A DNA stretch of 64,000 nt from PHAA01 sp034927445. Its GTDB lineage: Bacteria; Bacillota; Syntrophomonadia; Syntrophomonadales; Syntrophomonadaceae. The notes beneath the pieces are model-generated. The model made no database searches. It saw only the letters and a program-made list of their open reading frames with translations, and was not told the DNA's origin. A program made the translations under genes and the position numbers. Below are positions 52,565 to 61,117 of the stretch, in pieces. How positions within the stretch are numbered: the first letter of the stretch is position 1; each line of letters starts with the position of its first letter. The DNA lies in contig JAYFPZ010000026.1 of NCBI GenBank assembly GCA_034927445.1, positions 1 through 64,000 of the forward strand, read 5' to 3'.

Positions 52565-54268
52565 TCAATTAAAATACTTTTGGACCAGCTTTTCGGCTGT
52601 ACGTACCGCCAGAGCCTGAGTTGTGAGAGTAGGGTTAGGCCCGCCCAGACTGTTATAATGCACGCTGTTGTCAGCGATAAACAATCTCTTAACTTGCAGC
52701 GCTTCGCAATCCGGGTCGGTAACATATCCCATGCGCATGGTACTTTCGATATGAATAAACAGTCCCGGCGGCAAATTGGGGCGTATGATTTTTTTAGCGC
52801 CGGCTTTTTTCAAAATATCAGCTGCTATAGCCGCCAGGGTATCTCTTTTTTTCATATCGGCATAACTTGGTTCATACTTTATTTTGGGTATGCGCCCGTG
52901 GGCATCTCTGAGCAAGGTATCCAAGGTAACCCCGTTTTTTTGGCTTACTTCATCACTGGTAAATATCAGCACACTTAAAGTCCGGGGGTATTCCGCCATA
53001 AATTCGGTCAATTCCTGGCCGGCTGTCCTTCCTCGAATATCCCAAGGCGCGTTCGGATTAGGCTGCCGCAAAAAGCTATAACCGTCGGCACTAAGTGAAT
53101 ACAATATGGTGGAATATAACCCCGGACTGATGCCCAGTAACTGAATTACACCTAGCCCCGGATAATCAAAGCGCGCAGCCGAATTTTGTCCTATGTAAGG
53201 CTCAACCGCACCGGTACCCAGCACCTCAAGCAAAACCTTCCCGGCAAATATGCCGGCCACGCAGTCGAACCAATGATTCGTAAGTCCTTTGCCCACCCAG
53301 GGGTTAGCCGGGAGTTGGGAATTCAGCCAAAGCCGGGGTGATTCTATGGCCCCGGCCGCCATGACTACCGCCTTGGCTTTAAGTTCGCCTGTTTCCCCGG
53401 TCCAGGTATCTCTGAATCTGACTCCCACACACTTTAAATCCCCTGCTTTATCTTTTCCGGTCAGTATTTTGGTAACAAAGAGGTTGGGCCTGACCTCAAC
53501 TCTGCCTGTCTTTAGCGCATAAGGTATGTAGCTTGTCAGGGTGGAACGTTTAGCCACTTTCTCCACCCGGGGACCGATACCGCAGCTATTAACGCAATGA
53601 CCACAGAGCGTACAGCCTTCGGAATGACCGTCAAATTCAAAATCTGATTCGTTTATATGGGGAGGGGGAGGCAGAATGGCGTTAGGCTGAGGCCGGTAGC
53701 CAGGACTGGTAACATTAAGCGTCTTTAAAAGCGACCACCCTGCTTTTTGGGCGCCATAGAAAAACAGTTCATCTTTGGAGGTCATCGGAGCTGGGAATAC
53801 CGGCAAGTCCGCCTCAACTTTTTCGTAATAGGGAATCATTTCGTTATAAGCAATGGGCCAGATACCGTCAATTGCACTTTGGTGTGCCCGGGGCGAATTG
53901 GCAAAATACAGCAGCGTAGATCCGCCGATTCCGGAGCTTTGCCAGGCAAAACCGGCTTGCGGTATGTTGCGGCTCCATGGATTCTGATTGCTATCGGCGG
54001 GCCCCCAGCGCAGTTTCCCGGTTATAATATCATTCATATCGCTTTCGTAATTGGTGAAAGATTTATGTAAAATCTCAATGTTTAAGTCCTCAGGGTTGGA
54101 ACTGCTTACAGCGCCATGCTCCTGATTGGGAGCCGGCCACTTATTATTCCCATACCAGGGCCCGGCTTCGAGCAGCACAACCTCTATGCCCTTTTCCCCC
54201 AGTTCTTTGGCAATAACGGATCCGCCCCCACCTGCTCCGATAATTACAACGTCGGTGTTTGGTGTCAT
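52565..54268 (-). CDS. GMC oxidoreductase with a four-cysteine cluster motif
   Basis: The 567-residue flavoprotein has the FAD motif G-A-G-G-G-G-S-V-I-A near 11-20, E35 in L-L-E-A-G-P, the GMC signature S-S-G-I-G-G-S-T near 111-118, and a C-terminal H-Y-N-S-L-G-G-P-N-P near 540. A segment C219-x2-C222-x2-C225-x3-C229 has ferredoxin-like spacing. This is the large-subunit type of gluconate/alcohol dehydrogenases that pass electrons to the membrane. The upstream gene (12-bp gap) encodes a small membrane protein likely to be its partner. Confidence 0.85.
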   Translation of the reverse strand: MTPNTDVVIIGAGGGGSVIAKELGEKGIEVVLLEAGPWYGNNKWPAPNQEHGAVSSSNPEDLNIEILHKSFTNYESDMNDIITGKLRWGPADSNQNPWSRNIPQAGFAWQSSGIGGSTLLYFANSPRAHQSAIDGIWPIAYNEMIPYYEKVEADLPVFPAPMTSKDELFFYGAQKAGWSLLKTLNVTSPGYRPQPNAILPPPPHINESDFEFDGHSEGCTLCGHCVNSCGIGPRVEKVAKRSTLTSYIPYALKTGRVEVRPNLFVTKILTGKDKAGDLKCVGVRFRDTWTGETGELKAKAVVMAAGAIESPRLWLNSQLPANPWVGKGLTNHWFDCVAGIFAGKVLLEVLGTGAVEPYIGQNSAARFDYPGLGVIQLLGISPGLYSTILYSLSADGYSFLRQPNPNAPWDIRGRTAGQELTEFMAEYPRTLSVLIFTSDEVSQKNGVTLDTLLRDAHGRIPKIKYEPSYADMKKRDTLAAIAADILKKAGAKKIIRPNLPPGLFIHIESTMRMGYVTDPDCEALQVKRLFIADNSVHYNSLGGPNPTLTTQALAVRTAEKLVQKYFN

Positions 54269-54280
54269 TATTATCCCGTC

Positions 54281-54913
54281 CTATTCTGTAAATTTATCAA
54301 TTAAATATCCTCTAAAACCGTGATAGCCTTTAGCCGGACCGGGATATCCGGCCTGTTTCCAGCTTGCGGGAAAACCCTCGATGGTGCGCTTCTCAGGTGC
54401 TTCCAAGCTGGTAGAGCCGTATCCGGTCCATCCGGAATAATAACCAATGGTAGTAAGCATTATGAGCGTACCGGTTACTGAGAGCACCAAACCGGAGTTG
54501 ATCAAGAAAGGAAAGGGCAAACTGCTAGGACTGACTTTAAGCTGCTCCAGCAGAGAGAGCGCGCGCAGCCGGTCACTGGGGGCAAGGGCGGCAAATGCTC
54601 CTCCTGCTTCATTTAAAATTACCGGATTTACAGGTTCTTTATGACCGTTATTTTTGATTAACTGCCTGGCAGCTGCATCCAGCATTTTGGCAGTTGGTTT
54701 GGCTAAATAAATGTTAAGCACCAGCTTAAACACAATGGGAGAAAGGCTATGGTTTAAGGTCCAAGCCTGATAGGCATCAATACTATGCTCCAATACGTCA
54801 GCTGACTGCATCTGACCTTGCTTTTTCAGGGGTTGGGGAATCACTGTATCATTTAATGCCTTAAAAGTTGCGTTCGTATGTGAAAGCTTATTATTGCCTT
54901 GTGTTTCAAGCAT
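54281..54913 (-). CDS. Membrane partner of the GMC oxidoreductase (gluconate dehydrogenase subunit-3-like)
   Basis: The 210-residue product is helical and contains one hydrophobic helix (about 140-160) in the second half. Position before a GMC gene and the A-L-N-D-T-V-I-P-Q-P-like start (near 19-28) fit the gluconate 2-dehydrogenase subunit 3 / membrane-bound dehydrogenase small subunit group. It would anchor or assemble the flavoprotein. AAAGGATGG lies before the ATG. Confidence 0.6.
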   Translation of the reverse strand: MLETQGNNKLSHTNATFKALNDTVIPQPLKKQGQMQSADVLEHSIDAYQAWTLNHSLSPIVFKLVLNIYLAKPTAKMLDAAARQLIKNNGHKEPVNPVILNEAGGAFAALAPSDRLRALSLLEQLKVSPSSLPFPFLINSGLVLSVTGTLIMLTTIGYYSGWTGYGSTSLEAPEKRTIEGFPASWKQAGYPGPAKGYHGFRGYLIDKFTE

Positions 54914-55091
54914 TTAATGTTTCCATCCTTTAGCTGCTTTTTATATTTTGGGTAAACAACCATGACGGGTTCACAAAGTATTTTTAGTTTATATCAGATT
55001 CGAATTACTATTCATTTAAAGCAAATGTATTGAGTTACGCCAGGTATTACTGTGTATATTTCCGTCCAGGCGACCGGAGGCTTTTGCCGGG

Positions 55092-55250
55092 ATGCCGTAT
55101 ACGAAGAGCGGCTACCAGGCAGTAAACAGCGCGCCATTTAAAGATAAGCAGATGAAATATGTAGCAAACCAAATGAAATGGGGATTTATCTTACAAATCC
55201 GGGAGCATTTCTTAATTAGCGTGAAAATGCATGGTGCTGGTGGGTTATAG
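55092..55250 (+). CDS. Short ORF in the 54.9-55.3 kb gap, doubtful
   Basis: A 52-codon frame reads M-P-Y-T-K-S-G-Y-Q-A-V-N-S-A-P-F with GGAGG about 12 nt upstream. No family is recognised. The rest of the 418-bp gap (54914-55331) shows no other gene or clear hairpin. Confidence 0.2.
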   Translation: MPYTKSGYQAVNSAPFKDKQMKYVANQMKWGFILQIREHFLISVKMHGAGGL

Positions 55251-55331
55251 CTTATTGAAAGCGGCGAGGATGATCTAAATATTGGGAGTAATGACGGGCG
55301 TTTTGCCTCAAAGCAGGGGAAACATCTTCCA

Positions 55332-56216
55332 CTATGGATAAACGTAGCCTTTTACCGCCTCCGCGGCTGTAATTTTGGTTACCGAGATCTGCGGATCGTC
55401 ATATTTTACCCCCTTGTATTCATATTGACCTATAAAGAGAGTGCCTTCGACCGTCACCCATGACTTCGTTTTCAGCGTGGAGGCCTTGTCATATTTGCAT
55501 ATCAGCCCGATAGGTGATATATCTGCAACGCAGCATGACATCATCAGACGGGCGGGTATAAATTCATCTTCTTTTAATTTTATTATATTAGGATCCTGGA
55601 AAACAAACCCGGTCATTCTGACCGTGTAGCCTTTATATTGGTCCATGTTCGTGTATAATTCGGTAAGCCATATGCCGAAATCATCATTTGCCACTGTGAT
55701 TTTACGGTTTGCTACGTCCAAGCCGGGCAGATCAGATGAATATTCCTCTTCCGGTGGTACCGTAACGGAAGGATCCTCCGCAGGGGCGGTGATATTTCCT
55801 GCAGGAGTATCGGTTGGCGTGTCCGTTGTGGCGTTAGAGCCGGAGCTACCCGATGGAGTTTGTTTTTGAGGCAGGTTATCTGTGCTTTGGCCGAAAAAAT
55901 TACTACCCCCGATGTAATTGCTGGAAATATCAGAGGTGCTCAGCGGACTGTGGGGAAGCACCAGCAGCAAAATGGGGATCGCCAATACCAAGCAATGCGC
56001 AGAGTGTAATCTGTGCTGCGGACGAAAGAGTCTGCCAAGCCCTACGAAAGCCCATATGCCCATGACTATTGCCGTAAAATAAAGGTACGGCTCCATTCGG
56101 GGGGTTACATACAAAAGGTATTTCCCGCTACGCACCAAATAAAACATCAATCCCCCAAAAACGGAATAGCATAAAACCTCTAAGCCAGTCTGAGCATTAA
56201 AAGACTTGGTCTGCAT
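55332..56216 (-). CDS. TIGR03943-family protein, partner of the permease
   Basis: The 294-residue product has two or three N-terminal helices (about 10-28, 36-56, 65-85), a Pro/Thr/Ser-rich linker, and an extracytoplasmic domain with the family motif R-L-M-M-S-C-C-V-A-D near 230-239 and a final V-x-G-T-L region. This is the usual neighbour of UPF0718 permeases in Zur-type regulons. ATG 56216 starts 2 bp after the permease stop and follows GGGAGGG; an upstream in-frame ATG at 56264 is not needed. Confidence 0.82.
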   Translation of the reverse strand: MQTKSFNAQTGLEVLCYSVFGGLMFYLVRSGKYLLYVTPRMEPYLYFTAIVMGIWAFVGLGRLFRPQHRLHSAHCLVLAIPILLLVLPHSPLSTSDISSNYIGGSNFFGQSTDNLPQKQTPSGSSGSNATTDTPTDTPAGNITAPAEDPSVTVPPEEEYSSDLPGLDVANRKITVANDDFGIWLTELYTNMDQYKGYTVRMTGFVFQDPNIIKLKEDEFIPARLMMSCCVADISPIGLICKYDKASTLKTKSWVTVEGTLFIGQYEYKGVKYDDPQISVTKITAAEAVKGYVYP

Positions 56217-56218
56217 AT

Positions 56219-57802
56219 TTACATCCCTCCCCGCCCGGAAAATATAAAGACTACAGCAAAGCATACGGCAAATGTCGTAAATAACAGTTTAGCAATGAAA
56301 CGTTTGGAAAATCCCGCCGAGAGCATCAGTACGTTTTTAATATCCATCATCGGGCCAAACACTAAAAATCCCATGATTGCCCCCAGCGGGAATTGTCCGG
56401 CAAAGCTGCGCGCAATGACGGCGTCGGACGACGAACACAAAGAGAGAACAAACGCCATTACCATCATAATCAGGATGGACCCTGCCAGTTCTACATCGCT
56501 TGGAGCGGCAGTGAATATCCCCTTGCCCAGAATCTGAAAAATAGAGGCGATAAAGGTACCGATCACTAAATATTTGCCGACGCTGAAAAATTCAGCTTGC
56601 GAATGGCGCAGAAACAAGCCGGCCTTTCCCCTGAAAGTAGTGATCGATTCGGCGTCCTCGTAACAGCCGCAGCTGCACATCAGCCGGTCAAGCGCTCCTC
56701 CGGATAATATGCGACCTTGCGGCGGCCAGATTGCCAAGATAAGCCCTATCATAACGGCGGTTATAATCCCAAGGCCCACGCGCTCCATCACAATCGTCAT
56801 GTTACCGCTGAAAGCGTAATAGGTTGACAAAATAACCACCGGATTAATTACCGGTGTGGCCGTCATAAAGGTAACGGCCACGGGGAGCGGAATTCCTTTT
56901 CTTACCAAGCTTCTAAAGATAGGAATGGAAGCGCAATCGCAGACCGGGAGACAGAACCCGCCTATAATTGCTACCAACATTCCCTTGACAATTGATTTGG
57001 GAAACAGGCGTTCAATAGCGCTTCGCGGGATAAAGACCTGAATTGCGGATGAAAGCAATACGCCGATCAGCAAAAACGGGATAGCTTGCAGTATGATTCC
57101 CAAAAATAAATTGATAATTGTATTAACCGGTATTTGCAACATCTCTAAAACCGGCCTGGCAGCAAAATGCAGAATGACAATCAAGACGACGGTTAGGAAA
57201 AATAGGTTGACAGGGCGCTCTTTCTTCTCAAAAAGCTGTTTATATAGATCATTATATGCCTTTGCTTGATATGTATTAATCGTATTAAGGCCGGGGTTTA
57301 TTCCCTTCAATAGGTGCCGGATGCGTCTGAAAGTATTGGCCGAACCCGCATTGCGTATAACAGCCAAATCACTGTTGGCAATCTGCTCGGGCAGAGCGCC
57401 TCCCGTTCTGCCGAGTAGATTTTCTATATTGGCCGCGTCCGCAAAGTGCAGCACTTTTTGAATTTGGCACAGGCTGCGTAGCGAGGCATGCAAAAGCCAA
57501 GACTGCAACTGAGAAAATGGGACAACGCCGTTCCACTCGATCCAAATTTCATTAAACGCATGGTCTTGTAGGGCAGCCCGAATTTGCCCTACAATTTGAT
57601 GGGGCTGCTGCTCCAAAGTTTTTTTAGAAAACGTTATATTCTCGCAGTTATTATAGCGGCTCTGGAAACCCTCCTCGCCGGTTTCAAACTGGATTAGCAG
57701 TATACTGATATCCCGCCAATCGTTCCTGTTCAGCAAATTATTAAGAAATGTCGTTTTTCCGGCACCCAAAAAGCCGGTTACCACATAAACGGGTGTTGCC
57801 AT
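56219..57802 (-). CDS. P-loop (COG0523-like) domain fused to UPF0718 permease
   Basis: The 527-residue protein has two parts. Residues 1-185 start like COG0523/CobW GTPases: P-loop G10-F-L-G-A-G-K-T-T18 and a Walker-B-like I-W-I-E-W-N-G-V-V-P near 86-95. They lack the C-x-C-C metal motif and the N-K-x-D guanine motif (here V-I-R-N-A-G). Residues 198-527 form a DUF318/UPF0718 permease with about eight helices, including the signature C-L-P-V-C-D-C-A-S-I-P near 284-294 and T-A-T-P-V-I-N-P-V near 314-322. The ATG follows GGAGTGAG and lies 4 bp after the COG0523 gene. It is likely a metal (Zn2+ or chelate) transporter controlled by its NTPase domain. Confidence 0.85.
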   Translation of the reverse strand: MATPVYVVTGFLGAGKTTFLNNLLNRNDWRDISILLIQFETGEEGFQSRYNNCENITFSKKTLEQQPHQIVGQIRAALQDHAFNEIWIEWNGVVPFSQLQSWLLHASLRSLCQIQKVLHFADAANIENLLGRTGGALPEQIANSDLAVIRNAGSANTFRRIRHLLKGINPGLNTINTYQAKAYNDLYKQLFEKKERPVNLFFLTVVLIVILHFAARPVLEMLQIPVNTIINLFLGIILQAIPFLLIGVLLSSAIQVFIPRSAIERLFPKSIVKGMLVAIIGGFCLPVCDCASIPIFRSLVRKGIPLPVAVTFMTATPVINPVVILSTYYAFSGNMTIVMERVGLGIITAVMIGLILAIWPPQGRILSGGALDRLMCSCGCYEDAESITTFRGKAGLFLRHSQAEFFSVGKYLVIGTFIASIFQILGKGIFTAAPSDVELAGSILIMMVMAFVLSLCSSSDAVIARSFAGQFPLGAIMGFLVFGPMMDIKNVLMLSAGFSKRFIAKLLFTTFAVCFAVVFIFSGRGGM

Positions 57803-57806
57803 CCGC

Positions 57807-58772
57807 TCACTCCCCGGTAAAGAGGCTGACCAATTCCTGGCGGTTTAGATTCCGGCCTATGATGCAAAGCATATCGCCGCCGGTGGTACAGCTTGTAATC
57901 TGTATATCCCCGGGGATATATTGCAGATTTATATATCCGCTGGGGCCGCGGACAACGCCTTTGGCGCGAAGGACTATGCCTTTGGTACTACGCTCCATAT
58001 TGGCTACCCGGGCCCTCAGATCCCCGATACTGAACATACGTTTTGTCCGTATGGTGACAGTATCAAAGGCCTCTTGCGCCGAATGGTTTTGCCCGCAATC
58101 GCAGTCATAGCCGCTATGACCGTGCTCATCATGTTCACTGCACCCATGCATAGGGCCGCAATGTTCCGTATGCTCGTGGTGATCAGGCTGGGGGGATAGG
58201 ATTTCCGAAACAGTGATTTGATTCCAAGGCTTTGAAAGGATCGCCGCATTCGTATTCAGGCTTTTTGCCAGTCTGTAGGCGTCGTTTACCTTATCCGGGA
58301 AGTTCTCGGTACGGCTCAGGAGGATGACGTTGGCGTTTTGGATTTGGTCCTCAAAGAATTCACCAAAGTTATCAAGATAGATTTTACAGCGCTTCACATC
58401 TACGACTGTAATTTTCGCCTTCACTTTCGCAAACGGCAGAATGTTCGGATCGGAACAGGCTTTTACAATGTCCGAAAGCTTGCCGACGCCGGACGGTTCA
58501 ATAATGATTTTATCCGGACGGAAACGGCTGCCCAGTTCTTTGAGCGCTCGCACAAAATCACCCGAGAGACTGCAGCAGATACAGCCGGAATTGATCTCTT
58601 TCACTTCGATGCCGCCCGTTTTTAGTAAAGCGGCATCGACGCTGATTTCACCAAAATCATTTTCGATGAGGACGACCTTCTCTGTATGAAAGGCTTCTTT
58701 TAGCAGCTTTTGGATCAGTGTGGTTTTTCCAGCTCCTAAGAAGCCCGATACAATGTAAATTTCTATCGCCAT
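57807..58772 (-). CDS. COG0523/CobW-family metallochaperone GTPase
   Basis: The 321-residue protein has the P-loop G10-F-L-G-A-G-K-T-T, the metal-binding C64-I-C66-C67 motif, and a Walker-B region I-I-I-E-P-S-G-V near 90-97. There is a His/Cys-rich loop at about 196-228 (H-H-E-H-T-E-H, H-G-C-S-E-H-D-E-H-G-H) and a CobW C-terminal domain. Such proteins deliver zinc to client enzymes during starvation. The usual N-K-x-D is replaced by S-R-T-E, so base specificity may be changed. GGGAGG precedes the ATG. It is the second gene of the zur operon. Confidence 0.88.
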   Translation of the reverse strand: MAIEIYIVSGFLGAGKTTLIQKLLKEAFHTEKVVLIENDFGEISVDAALLKTGGIEVKEINSGCICCSLSGDFVRALKELGSRFRPDKIIIEPSGVGKLSDIVKACSDPNILPFAKVKAKITVVDVKRCKIYLDNFGEFFEDQIQNANVILLSRTENFPDKVNDAYRLAKSLNTNAAILSKPWNQITVSEILSPQPDHHEHTEHCGPMHGCSEHDEHGHSGYDCDCGQNHSAQEAFDTVTIRTKRMFSIGDLRARVANMERSTKGIVLRAKGVVRGPSGYINLQYIPGDIQITSCTTGGDMLCIIGRNLNRQELVSLFTGE

Positions 58773-58817
58773 GCAACGCCTCCCTGAATAAATAATACTG
58801 ACTTGAGATGAGTACGA

Positions 58818-59231
58818 TCAATTCGGGTCACAGTCCTTACAGAACCCAAATACTTCTAGATTATGGCCGATGACATGAAAATTTTCATCTTCAATTTTGG
58901 GTATGAATTTTTCCATCGGGCAATTATCCATTGCGATGATCTTACGACAGTTCATACAGACAGCATAATGTTTATGCTTAAAGCGATTGAGTTCATACAC
59001 CGCCATTTCATTGTTCAGCACATTGGTTTTTATCACCACGCCTTTTCTAACAAAAAGCTCCAGTATCCGGTAAACGGTAGAGAGCCAAGCGACATCCCCG
59101 CCTGTTTCCATTTTGGAGCATATTTCCGTTGCACTTAAAGGCTTCTCTGAATTTTCAAGGATCGAGAGCACACTTTCACGCTGTCTGGTTCTTTTTACTC
59201 CCGCAGGCCAATGATTTTGTACCTCTTTCAA
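58818..59231 (-). CDS. zur: Zur-like Fur-family repressor
   Basis: The product (137 residues from TTG 59231, or 143 from GTG 59249) has the Fur winged helix (T-R-Q-R-E-S-V-L near the start; S-T-V-Y-R-I-L-E-L-F near 50-60), the H-K-H-Y near 85 and two CxxC motifs, C-M-N-C and C-K-D-C, forming the structural zinc site. Genes for zinc handling on both sides argue for Zur rather than Fur or PerR. GAGGTG lies 6 nt before TTG 59231, which I prefer. Confidence 0.85.
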   Translation of the reverse strand: MKEVQNHWPAGVKRTRQRESVLSILENSEKPLSATEICSKMETGGDVAWLSTVYRILELFVRKGVVIKTNVLNNEMAVYELNRFKHKHYAVCMNCRKIIAMDNCPMEKFIPKIEDENFHVIGHNLEVFGFCKDCDPN

Positions 59232-59380
59232 TATATTCACCTCATTCACTAGCTTAAAAAAGCTTTATAGCCTTGCCACCTGCACGCACAAAACCTCGCT
59301 ATTTTTCCGGATTGCATTTCATATATCTACCCCCGGAAGCAAGCTCTCAATTACTTTTATGTATTAGGTGTATGCGTCGC

Positions 59381-59401
59381 AAATGCATCTTATTCGCATA
59401 T
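59381..59401 (-). promoter_or_regulatory. Zur-type operator 1, upstream of zur
   Basis: AAATGC (59381-59386), nine bases, then GCATAT (59396-59401) make a 21-bp inverted repeat like those at 61011 and 61069. It lies directly downstream of the minus-strand -10 (59408-59413), over the start region of the zur-COG0523-permease operon. Confidence 0.6.
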
Positions 59402-59407
59402 AATCGC

Positions 59408-59436
59408 ATTATAGAGTTACAATCCCAAGAAGTCAA
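59408..59436 (-). promoter_or_regulatory. Promoter of the zur operon
   Basis: On the minus strand TTGACT (59436-59431) and TATAAT (59413-59408) are 17 bp apart. The Zur-type box starts 7 bp beyond the -10, a repression position. Confidence 0.7.
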
Positions 59437-59481
59437 GTGTTCAGGATGTCGGCCTACGGACCTTGCCCGGCTCCCCGTACG

Positions 59482-60297
59482 TCATTTGCTGCGGACGGCG
59501 CCGATGCTCGACTGCAGCTTTTTTGTAATTAAAACCAAAATAAGTACGGCGACGGAAATCAGAGCGGTAAATCCGCCGGGGGCGACATTGAGATAATACG
59601 AGATAAACAACCCCAACATGATGTCTATTACGCTGAAAACGATGGAAAAGGTTAGCGTGAGCTTAAATCCCTTTCCCAGCTGCAACGCCGTGGCGACGGG
59701 AAGGGCGATCATGGAGCTGAGCACCAGCACCCCTACGATCCTGATGGATACGGAAATGGCAGAGGCAACAAGAATCGAAAAGACATAGTTGATCAGCCGG
59801 ACTTTTACACCCGCTATTTTGGCGGCCTCCTCATCATAGGCGATATAGATCATCTGATGGTATAAAAAAACCAAAGTTAAAACAGAGACCAGGCTGAGGA
59901 TAAATACCATGATCATATCGAATCGGGTCACAGTCAGGATACTGCCAAACAGAAAAGAATCCGCATTTGCATGAAGCTTGCCTGAGCTGATGATGGTAAT
60001 AGCAGTGCCCACGCTCAATGAGAGCACAATGGTGAGAATTAAATCAGTGTACTTTTGGAAATAGCTGCGCAGGAATTCAATCAGCGCGCCGCAGATGGAG
60101 GTAAAGACAAATGCGCCCAGTACAGGACTCTGGTTGCACATCAGCCCGATGGTGACGCCGGCCAGAGAAGCGTGGGATAGGGTGTCGCCGATCATGGAAT
60201 AGCGTCGAAGAACCAAAAAGATACCGATGCATGGGGAAAGAATAGATATACAGACCGAAACGAAAAGCGCGTTTTGCATAAAGCTGTAATTAAACAT
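59482..60297 (-). CDS. znuB: Zinc ABC transporter permease ZnuB
   Basis: The 271-residue protein has about eight membrane helices and the metal-ABC permease motif near the start (S-P-C-I-G-I-F-L-V-L-R-R-Y-S-M-I-G-D) and H-A-S-L-A-G-V near 42-48. It forms the channel of the ZnuABC importer. Its ATG overlaps the ATPase stop by one base, showing tight coupling. The zur promoter lies 46 bp past its 3' end on the same strand, with no strong terminator between. Confidence 0.9.
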   Translation of the reverse strand: MFNYSFMQNALFVSVCISILSPCIGIFLVLRRYSMIGDTLSHASLAGVTIGLMCNQSPVLGAFVFTSICGALIEFLRSYFQKYTDLILTIVLSLSVGTAITIISSGKLHANADSFLFGSILTVTRFDMIMVFILSLVSVLTLVFLYHQMIYIAYDEEAAKIAGVKVRLINYVFSILVASAISVSIRIVGVLVLSSMIALPVATALQLGKGFKLTLTFSIVFSVIDIMLGLFISYYLNVAPGGFTALISVAVLILVLITKKLQSSIGAVRSK

Positions 60298-60968
60298 TAC
60301 GATTGTCCGCTCCTTTTATTTTGCAGGAACTCATCCGCATATTGCCGGGGGGTGCAGAGATGTCCGCGCCCGCCTACCAGATGGTAAATCAAGGTTGAGT
60401 TTGAAATAGCGGCATCCAGATTGTGTTCTACGGAAATAATGGTGATGCCGTCTGCTTGGTTTATTTTTTTCAGGAAACCGTAGATCTCTTGCTGGCTGTT
60501 GATATCCACTCCGGTCGAAGGTTCATCTAAAATCAGCAAATCCGGGTTCCCCATCAAGGCCCTCGCAATTAGGATTTTTTGACTCTGACCTCCGGAGAGG
60601 TGCCCCATCAAGGCGCCGATAAAGTTTGACATCCCGACTTGCTCAAGATTCTTAGCAATTACGTTTTTATCTCCGATCTTTAAAAGCCTTCGGTAAGAAT
60701 TCAACGCTTCATAAACCGTAATGGGGAAATTGGAGTTGGAGAAATCACTTTTTTGCGGGACATATCCGATTCTCTTGGTCTGCGATACGATACTTCCGCT
60801 GGTAGGCTTGATGAACTTCAATAAAAGCCTTATCAGCGTACTTTTGCCGCTGCCGTTTTCACCTACGACCGATACGTATTCGCCGTCCTTTATTTCCAGA
60901 TCGATACCATCCAATACATAAGGTGGCGAACCCGTATAGGAAAAAAATAGTTGTTCTGATTTGATCAT
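60297..60968 (-). CDS. znuC: Zinc ABC transporter ATP-binding protein ZnuC
   Basis: The 223-residue ATPase has Walker A G-E-N-G-S-G-K-S-T near 36-44, the Q-loop region Y-V-P-Q-K near 69, the ABC signature L-S-G-G-Q-S-Q-K near 125, and Walker B L-L-I-L-D-E-P-S near 144. It powers ZnuB with the binding protein encoded on the opposite strand. AAAGGGA precedes the ATG. Confidence 0.9.
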   Translation of the reverse strand: MIKSEQLFFSYTGSPPYVLDGIDLEIKDGEYVSVVGENGSGKSTLIRLLLKFIKPTSGSIVSQTKRIGYVPQKSDFSNSNFPITVYEALNSYRRLLKIGDKNVIAKNLEQVGMSNFIGALMGHLSGGQSQKILIARALMGNPDLLILDEPSTGVDINSQQEIYGFLKKINQADGITIISVEHNLDAAISNSTLIYHLVGGRGHLCTPRQYADEFLQNKRSGQS

Positions 60969-61010
60969 GAGCGATCCCTTTCTAATTGCGAACCAAAATT
61001 AATTTGTTGC

Positions 61011-61031
61011 AAATGCGTATTATTAGCGCTT
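61011..61031 (+). promoter_or_regulatory. Zur-type operator 2 over the znuA -35
   Basis: AAATGC (61011-61016), nine bases, then GCGCTT (61026-61031): the same half-site spacing as the other two boxes, with one less conserved arm. It overlaps the -35 at 61030 and lies about 40 bp from the znuC start, so it may repress both directions. Confidence 0.55.
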
Positions 61032-61058
61032 GACAAAAATTTCCGCGGAAGCTAGTAT
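61030..61058 (+). promoter_or_regulatory. Promoter of znuA
   Basis: TTGACA (61030-61035) and TAGTAT (61053-61058) are 17 bp apart. A second AT-rich hexamer (TATAAT, 61063) lies just after. Confidence 0.7.
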
Positions 61059-61068
61059 ATATTATAAT

Positions 61069-61089
61069 AAATGCAAGTGGGACGCATTT
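61069..61089 (+). promoter_or_regulatory. Zur-type operator 3 in the znuA leader
   Basis: AAATGC (61069-61074), nine bases, GCATTT (61084-61089): the most symmetric copy, with two perfect 6-bp arms. It lies at the transcription start of znuA. Confidence 0.65.
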
Positions 61090-61117
61090 GCAAGTAGATT
61101 TTCAGGAGGTTGAAAGG

